A DNA stretch of 64,000 nt from Nocardioides faecalis (GCF_018388425.1 NZ_CP074406.1:2790001-2854000); one strand, 5' to 3'; positions 7,724-17,068 are shown, numbered from the stretch's first letter. Program-made: numbers and translations. Notes: generated from the letters alone by a model not told the origin.

Positions 7724-8229
7724 CAGATCTCAGCTCCTTCGGGGGCGCGCTCCGGCGGCGCCTGGGGGAACAAAATGGAATCCAGGGCGAGGGCGGTACG
7801 GCGCAGCCACACCACCAGGCAGGAGGCCACCAGCAGCACCGCGTCGCGGGCGATCTCCCAGGGATAGTCGGACGTCGCGCCGGCCTTCGCCCCGCCGCCG
7901 CCGAAGCAGCCGCAGTCGATCTCGATCCCCCGCGCCCACACCGACGCGATGCCGACGATGAAGGCGCCGAAGAGCACTGCAGAGATCACGGCGGCGCCAC
8001 GGGTGAGCACACCCAGCACCAGCGCCAGACCGACGGCGAGCTCGATGGCGGGCAGGACCAGGCCGACGACCTCGGCCGTCGACGCGGGCAGCAGCTGGTA
8101 GGCGCGGACCGCAGCGATGCTGGCGTCCGGCTCGGTGATCTTCAGGGCACCGGCGGCGATCCACACGCCTCCGGCGACGAGGCGGGCGACCAGCCCGGCC
8201 CACTGCCACCCTGCCCATGCCCCGTTCAC
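7723..8229 (-). CDS. MauE/DoxX-like membrane protein
   Basis: A 168-aa integral membrane protein with four predicted helices. Recognisable parts are the DoxX-like first helix (VARLVAGGVWIAAGALKI), the glutamate-containing third segment (LPAIELAVGLALVLGVL) and an exposed loop with the cysteine pair IDCGCFGGGG near residue 105. MauE-type proteins supply electrons or disulfide-exchange capacity to periplasmic thioredoxin-like proteins; it is coupled to the DsbA-like gene (ATGA overlap at 7723). Start chosen: GTG at 8229; the frame stays open upstream through the intergenic region, so the exact start is less certain. Confidence 0.75.
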   Translation of the reverse strand: MNGAWAGWQWAGLVARLVAGGVWIAAGALKITEPDASIAAVRAYQLLPASTAEVVGLVLPAIELAVGLALVLGVLTRGAAVISAVLFGAFIVGIASVWARGIEIDCGCFGGGGAKAGATSDYPWEIARDAVLLVASCLVVWLRRTALALDSILFPQAPPERAPEGAEI

Positions 8230-8307
8230 GGCCTTGAGGCTAACCGGAAGCACTGAGCGGCTGCTGAGAACCGGGTACGTCGTACCCACGGCGTAGTGTG
8301 CTCCCTC

Positions 8308-8979
8308 GTGAACGAACGACTCGTCTGGATCGACTGCGAGATGACAGGGCTCGACCTTGGTCGCGACGCCCTGATCGAGATCGCTGCCCTGGTGACCGAC
8401 TTCGACCTCAACGTGCTGGGTGAGGGCGTCGACGTGATCATCAAGCCGCCGGCGGAGTCGCTGGAGCAGATGATCGACTTCGTCCGCAACATGCACACGA
8501 GCTCCGGGCTGCTGGAGGCGCTCGACTCGGGCGTGACGTTGCACGAGGCCGAGGAGCAGGTGATGGCCTACCTGCGCGAGCACTGCACGCCGGACAGCAG
8601 GCCTGCGCTGGCCGGCAACTCGGTGGGCACCGACCGGGGCTTCGTCGCCCGCGACATGCCCGAGCTCGACGGCTTCCTGCACTACCGGATCGTCGACGTC
8701 TCCTCGATCAAGGAGCTGGCGAAGCGCTGGTTCCCCCGCGCCTACTACAACGCCCCGGTCAAGCGCGGCAACCACCGGGCCCTGGCCGACATCCAGGAGA
8801 GCATCGAGGAGCTGCGCTACTACCGTGACACGGTCTTCGCCCCCCTGCCGGGCCCGGACACCGACACGGCCCGCGCCGTGGCGGCACGGCACGCCGGCGC
8901 GGTGACCGGTCTGGGCCCGAACGGCCCGGAGGGCACCGCCGCGGACGCCGACAACGCCGGAACCGGCGCCGATTCCTAG
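8308..8979 (+). CDS. orn: Oligoribonuclease
   Basis: A 223-aa 3'-to-5' exoribonuclease of the DEDDh group that degrades 2-5-nt RNA, finishing mRNA decay and pGpG turnover. Exo I is WIDCEMTGLD at residues 7-16 with Asp9 and Glu11; exo II contains the GNSVGTDRGF segment; exo III is KRGNHRALADI with the catalytic His and Asp. The ~40-residue tail after FAPLPGPDTD is low-complexity and longer than in E. coli Orn. GTG at 8308 (NERLVWIDCEM) matches the family N-terminus. A TAGTGT hexamer lies 8 nt upstream of this GTG, suggesting a leaderless transcript. Monocistronic and divergent from the MauE operon. Confidence 0.95.
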   Translation: MNERLVWIDCEMTGLDLGRDALIEIAALVTDFDLNVLGEGVDVIIKPPAESLEQMIDFVRNMHTSSGLLEALDSGVTLHEAEEQVMAYLREHCTPDSRPALAGNSVGTDRGFVARDMPELDGFLHYRIVDVSSIKELAKRWFPRAYYNAPVKRGNHRALADIQESIEELRYYRDTVFAPLPGPDTDTARAVAARHAGAVTGLGPNGPEGTAADADNAGTGADS

Positions 8980-9040
8980 ATCTGCGGCCGGTACGTCTAC
9001 ACTCGTCTCCGCCTGAACCGGCCGATGGTCGAGTCAGCAT

Positions 9041-9116
9041 GGTGGGTATAGCTCAGCTGGTAGAGCGCCGCGTTGTGGTCGCGGATGTCGCGGGTTCAAG
9101 TCCCGTTACTCACCCA
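9041..9116 (+). tRNA. tRNA-His (anticodon GTG)
   Basis: The encoded extra G at 9041 (G-1) precedes acceptor GTGGGTA, which pairs with TACTCAC. The anticodon loop is TTGTGGT and the T arm GGGTTCAAGTCCC. The sequence after the acceptor is CCA beginning at the C73 position, so a complete 3' CCA would be added after transcription. Its last 22 nt recur exactly at 21318-21339. A TACACT hexamer at 8998-9003 is a plausible -10 element. Confidence 0.95.
9094..9115 (+). repeat. Putative attachment site, left copy (tRNA-His 3' end)
   Basis: GTTCAAGTCCCGTTACTCACCC, the T arm and acceptor 3' strand of tRNA-His, identical over 22 nt to 21318-21339. Site-specific integrases often use tRNA 3' ends and leave such direct repeats at both ends of an island. 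The intact gene copy marks the left end. Confidence 0.75.
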
Positions 9117-9134
9117 GAGTGCCGAAAAGGCACA

Positions 9135-9173
9135 GCGAGCCCCTGACCTGGAAGAACAAGGTCAGGGGCTCGC
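9135..9173 (+). terminator. Hairpin terminator after tRNA-His
   Basis: GCGAGCCCCTGACC (9135-9148) pairs perfectly with GGTCAGGGGCTCGC (9160-9173) across an 11-nt loop. It shares GAGCCCCTGACC with the hairpin after the second copy of the tRNA-His 3' end at 21346-21381. Confidence 0.8.
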
Positions 9174-9256
9174 CCCATTTGCGCACCCACCGCCCGCTGC
9201 CCCCTCATTGGGGGGCCGCCCGGGCCATGATCGGACGCCGTCCTGCCGGCGCGCCG

Positions 9257-9308
9257 CGGGACGTCATGCGGACAGGGCAACCGTTGGTCCCCTCCGTATG
9301 ACGTCCCG
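9257..9308 (-). terminator. Long hairpin after the secreted-protein operon
   Basis: CGGGACGTCATGCGGA (9257-9272) pairs with TCCGTATGACGTCCCG (9293-9308) with one mismatch and a 20-nt loop. It lies 22 nt past the stop of the last secreted-protein gene in the direction of its transcription, so it probably terminates the leftward operon. Confidence 0.6.
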
Positions 9309-9330
9309 GGCGCGGCAGCGGGACGCGGGC

Positions 9331-12057
9331 TCAGCGACGCGGCTTGAGCTTCACCTTCGCCGAGGTGGCGCGGGCGACGTTCGCCTTCTCCTTTGGCACG
9401 AAGGTCGCGCGGACGGTCACCGCCTTCTTCGCCTTCGGCAGCCGGACGACGACCTTGCCCTTCTTGGCCGCGGTGAGCTTCACCTTCACGCTCTTGCCGC
9501 CGGCCCTGACGACGACGGTGCCGACCGGGCGGGCACCGTTGTTGAGGGTGCCGACCCTGACGGTCACCTTCGGGCGGGTGCCCTTTCTGAAGGCGGCACC
9601 CTTGACCACGACCCTGCCGGGACGGGCCTTGGCGACCGCGACCGCCACCGCGGGGCTGGTCGCACCGGCCGCGGTCTCGGCGCTGCCGAGGAAGCGGGCG
9701 GTGATCCGGTGACGGCCGGCCTTCAGACCGGCGATCCGGGCGCGGGCGACCCCGTCGTGACCGACCGCGACCGTGGCCGCGAGCTTGTGGTCGGCATAGA
9801 ACGCGACCTTGCCGCCGTGGACGGCGTGCCCGCCGGCCACAGTGACCTGCGCCTGGACCGCGCGGCCGTAGACGACGCGGGCCGAAGAGAGTGTGACCGC
9901 GATCGGCTGTGCCGCCTTCGCCGAGACCGTCAGGCTCGCCGGCGCGGTGCTGAACGCGGAGACGACGTCGTCACCGGGGTAGCTGACCCGGACCTGGTGC
10001 CGGCCGACGGCCAGTCCGTCGAGCTTCGCGGTGGCGACGCCGTCGACGACGGCGGCCGCGGCGACGGCGACGCCGTCCACCTCGAAGGAGACCGGCCGCG
10101 CCAGGGTGGCGGCGGTGGTGAACCTCGCGGTCACCTCCGTGCCGTGCTCGGCCGTGTCGGCGTCCAGGGTGAGCTCGCCCGTCGCGGTCTGCTTGCCGAC
10201 GACGACCTGGGTGCTCGCCGTCGTGGGCTTGAGCCGCGCGGCGTCAGCCGGCACGAAGCCGACCGTGACCTGGTGGCTGCCCGGCCCGCCGACCCACTCG
10301 AAGGCGGCGACACCGTCGGTGACCGGCACCTGCTGCAGGTCCGCGACCGGCGCGCCGTCCACGCTCACCGTGGCCACCCCGTCCACCGCGGCGTTGCGGA
10401 CGCCGGTGGACGGACGCACGGAGACGTCGAAGGCGACCGGCTCGCCGGTCACCCGCTGCTCCCCCGCGGTCACGGTGACCTTGGTGGAGAGCGCGCCGCG
10501 CAGCGCGACAGTGACGTTGTTGCCCTGACCGCCGAAGGCGACGTCCTGCACGCCGTTGCCGTCGACGTCCCCGGCCGCCCCGACCGTGCGGCCGCTGGTG
10601 CCGGTGCCGGTCTCGCTGGTGAACCGCTCGCCCTGCGCGGCGGTCAGGTCGGCGAGGCTCAGGGTCGCGACCCGCTCGGGCTCGCTGTAGATCAGGTACG
10701 CCGCGCCGGTGCTGCCCTCGCCGTACGCGCCGAGGAGGAAGTCCGGGACGGCGTCACCGTTGGCGTCCGGCATGCCGGCCACCGAGAAGCCAGTGTGGGC
10801 ATCGGCCGAGGCACCTTGCACCCAGTAGCCGCGGCGCACCTTGCTGCTGTCCGCGCAGGTCGCGTCGAGCGCGCCGTCGGCACAGCTGTAGACGGCCGGG
10901 CCGTCGGCGGCCAGCGGGTCCGTCATCACCGGGGCGTCGGAATCGCTGCCGAGGACGACCGCCACGCCGCCGTGGATCCCGGCGTCGGTCGCGCCGTCGG
11001 CGCCGAGGACGAAGTCGGCCTGGCCGTCGCCGTCGATGTCGCCGATGCCACCGGCGGCGATGCCGAGGCGGTCCTTGCCGCGGGTCGGGCCGGCGACCAT
11101 GAAGCCGCGGCCGGCCAGCGCGCCGACGTCGACCACGGCGGGGCCGCCGCCGTAGACGACGTAGCCGGCGCCGTTCCCGGTGGTGCCCGCCCAAGGAGTG
11201 GCCACATAGCTGCCCAGCAGCAGGTCGTCCTTGCCGTCGCCGTTGACGTCGCCGGCCGCCTCGACGGTGGCGAGCCGCTCCTCGGCCTTCCCACCGTCGA
11301 TCACGGCGAGCACCTGCTCGGTGTCGGTCTGGACGTCGACCGGCGTGGTGCTCGCCTTGCCCTTGACCACCCAGACCCGGCCGGAGTTGGTGCGGCCGTT
11401 GTTGTCGGCCAGCAGGTCGCCGATCGCGATGTCGGCCAGGCCGTCGCCGTCCACGTCGCCCGGGCCGGTGACGGCGTAGCCGAAGTTGTCGGTGCCGCCA
11501 CCGGCGGTGGTGCCGGCCACCGGGTCGGTGATCGTGTAGCCACGGGTGCCCAGGTCGGACAGGTCGAGCGGGCCGAAGTCGCGGGAGCCGAAGACCACCG
11601 CGACGGAGTGGTAGGCCCGGCTGCCGGTGCCGACCACGAGGTCGTCGATGCCGTCGCCGTTCGCGTCGCCCAGGCAGCTGACCGACCAGCCCAGCCAGGC
11701 GCCGGCGGGCACCTCGACCGGCGGGCCGTCCAGCCGGACGGCGCCGGCCGCCGAGGGCTCGGTGGCGTCGCCGCCGGTGACGTCGGTGCCGCCGAGGAGC
11801 ACGTAGGCGGCGCCGACCTGGCCGTACTCGCCGCGCTCCCAGCCGCGGTCACCGACCACGACGTCGTCGACCTGGTCGCCGTTGACGTCGCAGCTGGTGC
11901 GCGACAGGGCCGAGCCGAAGGCGCTGGTCTCCGCGCTGAAGGCCAGCTGGTGGGAGACGGTCGTGGCCGCCCCGTCCGCGGCCGTCGCCGTCGCGGTGAC
12001 GGCCATCGAGGCCGTCAGCGCCGCGGCGCCGACGGCGACCGCCTTGCGTGCGCTCAT
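9331..12057 (-). CDS. Secreted FG-GAP seven-bladed propeller protein with C-terminal Ig-like domains (paralogue B)
   Basis: A 908-aa exported protein. A Sec signal peptide occupies ~1-28 (ARKAVAVGAAALTASMAV). Seven FG-GAP repeats with calcium-binding cores (NGDQVDD, NGDGIDD, DGDGLAD, NGDGKDD, DGDGQAD, NGDAVPD, DGNGVQD) span ~35-540 and should form an integrin-like propeller. Three or four Ig-like repeats with SYPGDDVVSAF-type bacterial signatures follow, and the tail is lysine-rich (VKVKLTAAKKGKVVVRLPKA). There is no LPXTG, so it is released or loosely wall-bound. ATG at 12057 follows GAGAGGAGAACC. It is third in a same-strand series with paralogue A and the His-rich protein downstream of efeUOB. 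Role unknown; adhesion or ligand binding is a guess from the fold. Confidence 0.85.
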   Translation of the reverse strand: MSARKAVAVGAAALTASMAVTATATAADGAATTVSHQLAFSAETSAFGSALSRTSCDVNGDQVDDVVVGDRGWERGEYGQVGAAYVLLGGTDVTGGDATEPSAAGAVRLDGPPVEVPAGAWLGWSVSCLGDANGDGIDDLVVGTGSRAYHSVAVVFGSRDFGPLDLSDLGTRGYTITDPVAGTTAGGGTDNFGYAVTGPGDVDGDGLADIAIGDLLADNNGRTNSGRVWVVKGKASTTPVDVQTDTEQVLAVIDGGKAEERLATVEAAGDVNGDGKDDLLLGSYVATPWAGTTGNGAGYVVYGGGPAVVDVGALAGRGFMVAGPTRGKDRLGIAAGGIGDIDGDGQADFVLGADGATDAGIHGGVAVVLGSDSDAPVMTDPLAADGPAVYSCADGALDATCADSSKVRRGYWVQGASADAHTGFSVAGMPDANGDAVPDFLLGAYGEGSTGAAYLIYSEPERVATLSLADLTAAQGERFTSETGTGTSGRTVGAAGDVDGNGVQDVAFGGQGNNVTVALRGALSTKVTVTAGEQRVTGEPVAFDVSVRPSTGVRNAAVDGVATVSVDGAPVADLQQVPVTDGVAAFEWVGGPGSHQVTVGFVPADAARLKPTTASTQVVVGKQTATGELTLDADTAEHGTEVTARFTTAATLARPVSFEVDGVAVAAAAVVDGVATAKLDGLAVGRHQVRVSYPGDDVVSAFSTAPASLTVSAKAAQPIAVTLSSARVVYGRAVQAQVTVAGGHAVHGGKVAFYADHKLAATVAVGHDGVARARIAGLKAGRHRITARFLGSAETAAGATSPAVAVAVAKARPGRVVVKGAAFRKGTRPKVTVRVGTLNNGARPVGTVVVRAGGKSVKVKLTAAKKGKVVVRLPKAKKAVTVRATFVPKEKANVARATSAKVKLKPRR

Positions 12058-12124
12058 GTTCGTGGTTCTCCTCTCGACCGGTCGCCCGGTGCTGTACGTG
12101 GTGTCGTTGTCTGGTGGGCTCAGG

Positions 12125-14959
12125 TCACCGGCGAACGCGGAGCTTGACCCGGGCCACCGGCGAGGCGGCAACCTGGCCGGCCTTCGCCGGCACGAAGCGG
12201 ACCTTCGCGATCGCCGGGCCGCGACGCTTGGCGAGCCGCACCGTCACCGCACCGCGGTGCTTGGCGGTCAGCTTGACCTTGGTGGTCCGGCCACCGACGG
12301 TCACCTTCACCACGCCGACCGGCTGGGTGCCGTTGGAGACCCGGGGTACCCGGATCACCAGCGTGGGCCGGGTCCCGACCTTGAACCGGGGGGCGCGCAG
12401 CTTCGGCCGGCCCACGGTGGCCCTGACCACCCACAGCGTCACCGCGGACGAGGAGGCCGTGGTGGTCCCGTCGGCGGCGCGCAGCCGGGCCTGCACCCGG
12501 TGCGAGCCGACCGCCATCGTGCGCGGCAGGGCGAGGCGCACGGTGCCGGCGGCGCGGCCGGTGGCGACCACCCGCTGGCCGACCAGCAGTTCGACGGTCC
12601 CGGCCGTCGGTGCCGGGCTCAGCGCGACGGTGGCGGTCGCGGCGCCGCCGTAGCCGAGGGACCGGCGGGAGAGGGTGAGGCCGACCGAGGTCTGCACCGC
12701 CTCCTCCTGGTACGTCGCCGTCGACGGCTCGAGGACGGTGACCTCGCGCTGCGGGTCGGTCAGGCTCGGCGCGGTGAGGCCCGAGAAGGCCGCGGTGACC
12801 TGGGTCAGGTCCGCCTCAGGGATCTCGCAGGTCGCGACCCCGTCGACGACGGCGACCGCCTCGCAGCCGGTCACCGGCTGGTCCCCCAGGGCGAAGGCGA
12901 CGGCGCCCGCCTCGACGGCCGCCGTGGAGGAGGCCGCGCTCACCGCGGCGGTGAGGGTGACCCGGTCACCGGGGGCCGGCTCGGCGTCCAGGCTCAGCGT
13001 GGTCCCGTCGACCACCAGCACCGGGGTCGTCGTGGCCCGAGCCGCGCTCCAGCGTCCGGCCTCGCCGGCGTGGCCGGCGCCGATCTCGTGACGGCCGTAC
13101 TCGGTGAGCGAGGTGCCCTGCTCGCAGAAGGCGAAGGAGCGGTGCGGAGCGGTGATGCTCGCCGCGACGCTCTCGCAGCCGGCCAGCGGCTCGCCGTCGA
13201 CGGTGAACTCCACCTCGCCGGCGACCCCCTGACGGGTGCTCAGTCGCAGGTTCGCGCGCAGGTCCAGCACGTCCTTGGTGCTCAGTACGGCGTTCGCCGA
13301 TCCGACCAGCTCGCCGCCGTCGCCGACGCGGCGCGAGACCGCGAGGGTGAGCGAGGCGTCCAGCTCACCGCGCAGCGCGACCGCGACGGCGCCCTGCCGG
13401 TAGGAGGCGTGGTCGCTGCGGCCGGGCGCGGCGACGGCGTAGTCCTCCACGCCGTTGGCGTCGACGTCGCCGACCCGCGCCACCTGCTGACCGAAGCGCG
13501 AGGGCCGGCCGGCGGCCTGGCCCTCGCCCCGGGAGCCGTCGAGGCGGTCGCCGTCGGCGGAGGTCAGCTCGCTCAGCCGCAGCGGTGCCTCGCCGCCCCG
13601 GCCACGCAGCAGGTAGGCCGCGCCGGCGTCGACCAGCGCGGCGTCACCGGCCACGTCGTGGCCCGGCGCGCCGATCAGCAGGTCGCTGCGACCGTCGCCG
13701 TCCAGGTCGCCGAGCCCGGCGACCGAGTAGCCGAGCCCCTCGCCTCGCTGCGCGGCGGTGATCCAATAGCCCGCCGAGCCGGCGGTGCCGCGCACGGTGC
13801 CGGCGGTGGCGTCCACCGTGATCTGCTGCTCCGCGGCGGCGCCGAAGACGACCGCCACTCCCCCGTCGGCGTCGAGGCCGTCGGCGGCACCGACCAGGTA
13901 GTCCTCGACCCCGTCGCCGTCGACGTCGTCGGCCAGCGCGAGCGAGGCCCCGAACCCGGCCGGGCCGCGCATCCACACGCGGCCGTCGGCAGGGTCGAGG
14001 GCGGACAGGTCGAGGTGACGGGCCTGCGCGCCGGCGGCACGGCCGTGGACCAGCCACACGGTGCCGGCGGCCGGCGAGGCGACCGCGAGGTCGTCGAGGC
14101 CGTCGCCGTTGACGTCGCCGACCTGCTGGGCCTGGGCCAGAGCATCGCCCGGGGCCGCACCGTCGATGACGGCGACCACGTCGGTGGAGGCGGCCCCGGT
14201 GGAGACCGGGACGGTGCGCACGGCGCTCGGCACGGTGGCCGACTCGACGCCGGCGAGCACCCAGAGCCGGCCGTTTCCGGCGCGGTCGCCGGTGCTCGCG
14301 GTGTGCTGGGAGACCACCAGGTCGCCACGCCCGTCGCCGTCCAGGTCGCCGGCGGCCTCCGCGGCCGTGGCCGCCAGGTTCGTGCTGCCAGTGGGGAACT
14401 GGTAGTTGCGGACCCGGTTGTCGAGGAGCCGACCGGCGCTGTTGCGGGTCGCTCCGAAGAGGTTCAGGCCCAGCGTCCGCGCCGAGGCGGCCGGCAGCTG
14501 GACGACGTCGTCGTGGCCGTCGGCGTTGACGTCGCCGACGCACTGCCAGCCGCCGAGGGCACTGTCGGCGTGGTGGCTCCACCACTGCGGCAGGTCGATG
14601 TAGGAGTCCTGGTTGCCGGAGACGTCGCGACGGTAGGACGGCATGTCGGCGTACGCCGGGGAGCCGTAGCCGACCGCCGCGCCCGCGGTCAGGTCGCCCA
14701 GCCCGTCGGCGTCCAGGTCGCAGACCTCGCCGTTGAGCCGCTGGCCGAGCTGCTGGTCGGCCTTGCCGCCGTGCCAGGTCAGCGTCGAGGGCGCCAGCGA
14801 CGACGCGCTCGGGGCGGCTGGGCTCGTGGCCGGGCTCGTGGCCGGGCTCGTGGCCGGGCTCGTGGCCGGGCTCGTGGCGGCGTGGACGGGCGCACTGGCC
14901 AGCACGCCGCCGACGAGGGTGAGCGCCAGGCTGGCGCTGGTGCGGAGGGGACGCCTCAT
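12125..14959 (-). CDS. Secreted FG-GAP seven-bladed propeller protein with C-terminal Ig-like domains (paralogue A)
   Basis: A 944-aa exported protein with signal peptide ~1-28 (SASLALTLVGGVLASAPVHA), then a linker of repeated SPAT units. Seven FG-GAP repeats follow (DADGLGD, NADGHDD, DGDGRGD, NGDGLDD, DGDGVED, DGDGRSD, DANGVED cores), then Ig-like domains with paired cysteines (CESVAASITAPHRSFAFC; CEAVAVVDGVATC). The basic C-terminal domain is clearly homologous to that of the neighbouring propeller (QPVGVVKVTVGG against RPVGTVVVRAGG). ATG at 14959 is chosen because GGAG lies 6 nt upstream; the ATG at 14971 has no spacing to its purine tract. It starts 21 nt after the His-rich protein's stop. 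Function unknown. Confidence 0.85.
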   Translation of the reverse strand: MRRPLRTSASLALTLVGGVLASAPVHAATSPATSPATSPATSPATSPAAPSASSLAPSTLTWHGGKADQQLGQRLNGEVCDLDADGLGDLTAGAAVGYGSPAYADMPSYRRDVSGNQDSYIDLPQWWSHHADSALGGWQCVGDVNADGHDDVVQLPAASARTLGLNLFGATRNSAGRLLDNRVRNYQFPTGSTNLAATAAEAAGDLDGDGRGDLVVSQHTASTGDRAGNGRLWVLAGVESATVPSAVRTVPVSTGAASTDVVAVIDGAAPGDALAQAQQVGDVNGDGLDDLAVASPAAGTVWLVHGRAAGAQARHLDLSALDPADGRVWMRGPAGFGASLALADDVDGDGVEDYLVGAADGLDADGGVAVVFGAAAEQQITVDATAGTVRGTAGSAGYWITAAQRGEGLGYSVAGLGDLDGDGRSDLLIGAPGHDVAGDAALVDAGAAYLLRGRGGEAPLRLSELTSADGDRLDGSRGEGQAAGRPSRFGQQVARVGDVDANGVEDYAVAAPGRSDHASYRQGAVAVALRGELDASLTLAVSRRVGDGGELVGSANAVLSTKDVLDLRANLRLSTRQGVAGEVEFTVDGEPLAGCESVAASITAPHRSFAFCEQGTSLTEYGRHEIGAGHAGEAGRWSAARATTTPVLVVDGTTLSLDAEPAPGDRVTLTAAVSAASSTAAVEAGAVAFALGDQPVTGCEAVAVVDGVATCEIPEADLTQVTAAFSGLTAPSLTDPQREVTVLEPSTATYQEEAVQTSVGLTLSRRSLGYGGAATATVALSPAPTAGTVELLVGQRVVATGRAAGTVRLALPRTMAVGSHRVQARLRAADGTTTASSSAVTLWVVRATVGRPKLRAPRFKVGTRPTLVIRVPRVSNGTQPVGVVKVTVGGRTTKVKLTAKHRGAVTVRLAKRRGPAIAKVRFVPAKAGQVAASPVARVKLRVRR
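14820..14878 (-). repeat. 12-bp tandem repeat coding for SPAT units
   Basis: About five near-identical copies of GGGCTCGTGGCC on the plus strand, read as (Ser-Pro-Ala-Thr)n on the minus strand, directly after the signal peptide of paralogue A. Repeat number could vary by slippage and set the length of a flexible linker. Confidence 0.8.
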
Positions 14960-14980
14960 GTTCTTCTCCATCTCCCCGCG

Positions 14981-17068
14981 TCAGTTCGGGGCGTGGACGC
15001 CGAGGGAGTTGCCCTGGGCGTCGGTGCCGTAGTCGTAGAAAAAGCCGAGCGTCGCGGGAGCGGTCGCGCCCTTGCGCTGCAGCCCCTCGTGCTGGCGGGT
15101 GCTCCGGTTGGTCACGCTCGGCGTGGTGCGGGTGACGTACCGGGTGTTGTCGGTCCGCGAGATGTAGGTGCGGATGGACGCCGGGGAACGGGTGCTCTTG
15201 GCGTTCTTGCCCCACGGGTCGGCGTAGACGACGGCGGTGTCGGCCTCGGCGTTGTCGACCTTGGTGGTGGTGATCCAGGCGTCGCGGATGGCGCCGTTGA
15301 ACCACGCCTTCGGCGACTTCCGGTCGATCAACGTCGCCGAGCCCGAGGCCTGCGTGCGCCACGGCGCCCAGCTCTGCTGGTTGCCGCTCTGCCAGGCGAG
15401 GTCGTTGAAGTAGGCGACCTGGGTGTCGGTGGCGCCGTTCCCGACGTAGTAGCGCGACGGGTTCTGCAAGCCGAACCACGGCTCGAACCGGGCGATCTCC
15501 TTGCCCTCGGCGTCGGTGATCGAGTTGAACGACTGCCACTGCTCGTAGCCAGCCCACCACCAGGAGTTGGCGGAGGCGGCGGGGCTGCCGCGACGGTCGT
15601 CGACGGTGTCGGTGCCGTTCTCGGTGCCGTTCTTCAGGTACTGCTCGACGCAGTCGGCGGTCGGGATGATGCGGCTCCCGCCCTCGCCGTCGGGCAGCAC
15701 CGACCCGATGGTCTGCACCGCGCGGGCCTCGGGATGCTCGGCGGTGAACGGCCGGGTGCAGGAGGCGTGCAGCTCGTTGGCGTTGCCGTAGTTGCTCATC
15801 AGGTACGTGTGCAGCTTGGTGCCGTCGTTGCAGGCGAGCGCGTAGAACAGCTCGTGGGTGTTGTTCTTCGTCGCGTCGCCGGAGTGGCTGCCCTGGTGCG
15901 CCTTGATCAGGTGGTCGCAGACCAGCGGCTGGGTGTCGCCGTAGCGGTCGACGAAGTCGACGCCCATCTGCTGGTCGTTGGAGACCACGACCTTCTGGCC
16001 GGGGTCGTCCTCGTGGCGGTGGACGCCGCCGCCGTAGATCTCGCTGTACTCGGAGAGCATCTCCGAGCCGTAGCCGAACGGGATCCCCTCGGCCTCGGGG
16101 TTCTCGGCGCGGAACTGCTCGATCGCCCACTCGTAGATGTCCGAGCTGGTCGGGTCGTCCCCGTGCTCGTGACCGAAGGTGCAGGTGCTGCCGTCGGCTC
16201 GGGTGTGCACCGGCGGGTGCCAGCTGGGGTAGAGCTTGCCGTCCGGGCCGGTGGCGGCGTAGCTGTTGTGCTCGGCGCGGGTGCAGGTGTCGTACTGGGT
16301 CGGGGTCCAGCCCCGCGCGTAGGCGGCCGACTCGCCCTCGGAGCCACCGTGGTCGTGACCCTCGCCGTGCATCCGGAGCCGGACCGCCGTGCCGGCGGCC
16401 ACCCGCTCGGGTGTGGTCTCGGTGAGCCGGACCTGCCCGCCGACCCATCCGCCGTCGGTGCCGAGCGCGGAGATCTGCGCCGAGGTGAGCGGGAAGCGCA
16501 GGGTCGCGACCCCCTTGGCGGCCACCCGCACCGGGCGCGCCGCGCCCGCCTTGCCGGCGATCCGCAGCGTCGCGCTGCCGGTGCACCGGACGGCGGCCGA
16601 GCCGCAGGCCACGCTCACCTGGGCGACGTGGTCGGCGGCGACGTCCACCTCGGTGCCGCGGACCCGCAGTGCGGGCCTGGCGGCGCGCAGGACGACCTTG
16701 CGCTTGACGACCTGCCGGCCGGCCGCGCTCACCCGCACCGTGGTGATCCGCTTCTTCGCCGCCACCTTCCGGTACTGGGCGGCGGTCAGGACGATCCTCA
16801 CCTTCGTGGCCTTGCCCCGCTTGACCCGGTACGCCTTGGCGCGGGTGCCGGCACCCGCGACGGTGAGCTTCACCTTGCCCTGGCAGCGGGCGGACTTCGT
16901 ACAGCGCACCGCGACGACCACCGCTCGGTCGGTGCCGACGATGGCATCGACCGAGGCCACGACCGGCCGAGGGGCGGCCTCCGCGGTGGCGGCGGTGCCG
17001 CCGATCAGTCCTGCGAGCAGGACCCCGACTGCGCCGACCTGCGGCCAACGACGACGTTCTTGCGACAC
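14981..17068 (-). CDS. Secreted His-rich protein with two N-terminal Ig-like domains; unknown family
   Basis: A 695-aa exported protein, signal peptide ~1-31 (VGAVGVLLAGLIGGTAATAEA). Two basic Ig-like domains with paired cysteines (VRCTKSARCQGKVKL; VACGSAAVRCTG) occupy ~35-210. The large C-terminal domain opens with HGEGHDHGGSEGE, then has CTFGHEHGDDP, GGGVHRHEDDPGQ, CDHLIKAHQGSHSGD and NTHELFYALACNDG. These His/Asp/Cys clusters suggest metal binding, but no known catalytic motif is complete and I do not recognise the family. GTG at 17068 follows AAGGAG at 9-nt spacing. It lies 109 nt after efeB with no evident terminator between, and 21 nt before paralogue A, so it may belong to the iron-uptake transcript. 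Confidence 0.75.
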   Translation of the reverse strand: MSQERRRWPQVGAVGVLLAGLIGGTAATAEAAPRPVVASVDAIVGTDRAVVVAVRCTKSARCQGKVKLTVAGAGTRAKAYRVKRGKATKVRIVLTAAQYRKVAAKKRITTVRVSAAGRQVVKRKVVLRAARPALRVRGTEVDVAADHVAQVSVACGSAAVRCTGSATLRIAGKAGAARPVRVAAKGVATLRFPLTSAQISALGTDGGWVGGQVRLTETTPERVAAGTAVRLRMHGEGHDHGGSEGESAAYARGWTPTQYDTCTRAEHNSYAATGPDGKLYPSWHPPVHTRADGSTCTFGHEHGDDPTSSDIYEWAIEQFRAENPEAEGIPFGYGSEMLSEYSEIYGGGVHRHEDDPGQKVVVSNDQQMGVDFVDRYGDTQPLVCDHLIKAHQGSHSGDATKNNTHELFYALACNDGTKLHTYLMSNYGNANELHASCTRPFTAEHPEARAVQTIGSVLPDGEGGSRIIPTADCVEQYLKNGTENGTDTVDDRRGSPAASANSWWWAGYEQWQSFNSITDAEGKEIARFEPWFGLQNPSRYYVGNGATDTQVAYFNDLAWQSGNQQSWAPWRTQASGSATLIDRKSPKAWFNGAIRDAWITTTKVDNAEADTAVVYADPWGKNAKSTRSPASIRTYISRTDNTRYVTRTTPSVTNRSTRQHEGLQRKGATAPATLGFFYDYGTDAQGNSLGVHAPN

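Noticed and set aside
9073..12147. Plus-strand open frame of 1024 codons starting within tRNA-His
   Set aside because: Antisense shadow of the FG-GAP gene; it starts inside a tRNA and shows no domain.
14820..14878. Possible CRISPR-like repeats
   Set aside because: Contiguous 12-bp units without spacers, inside a coding region; a peptide linker repeat.
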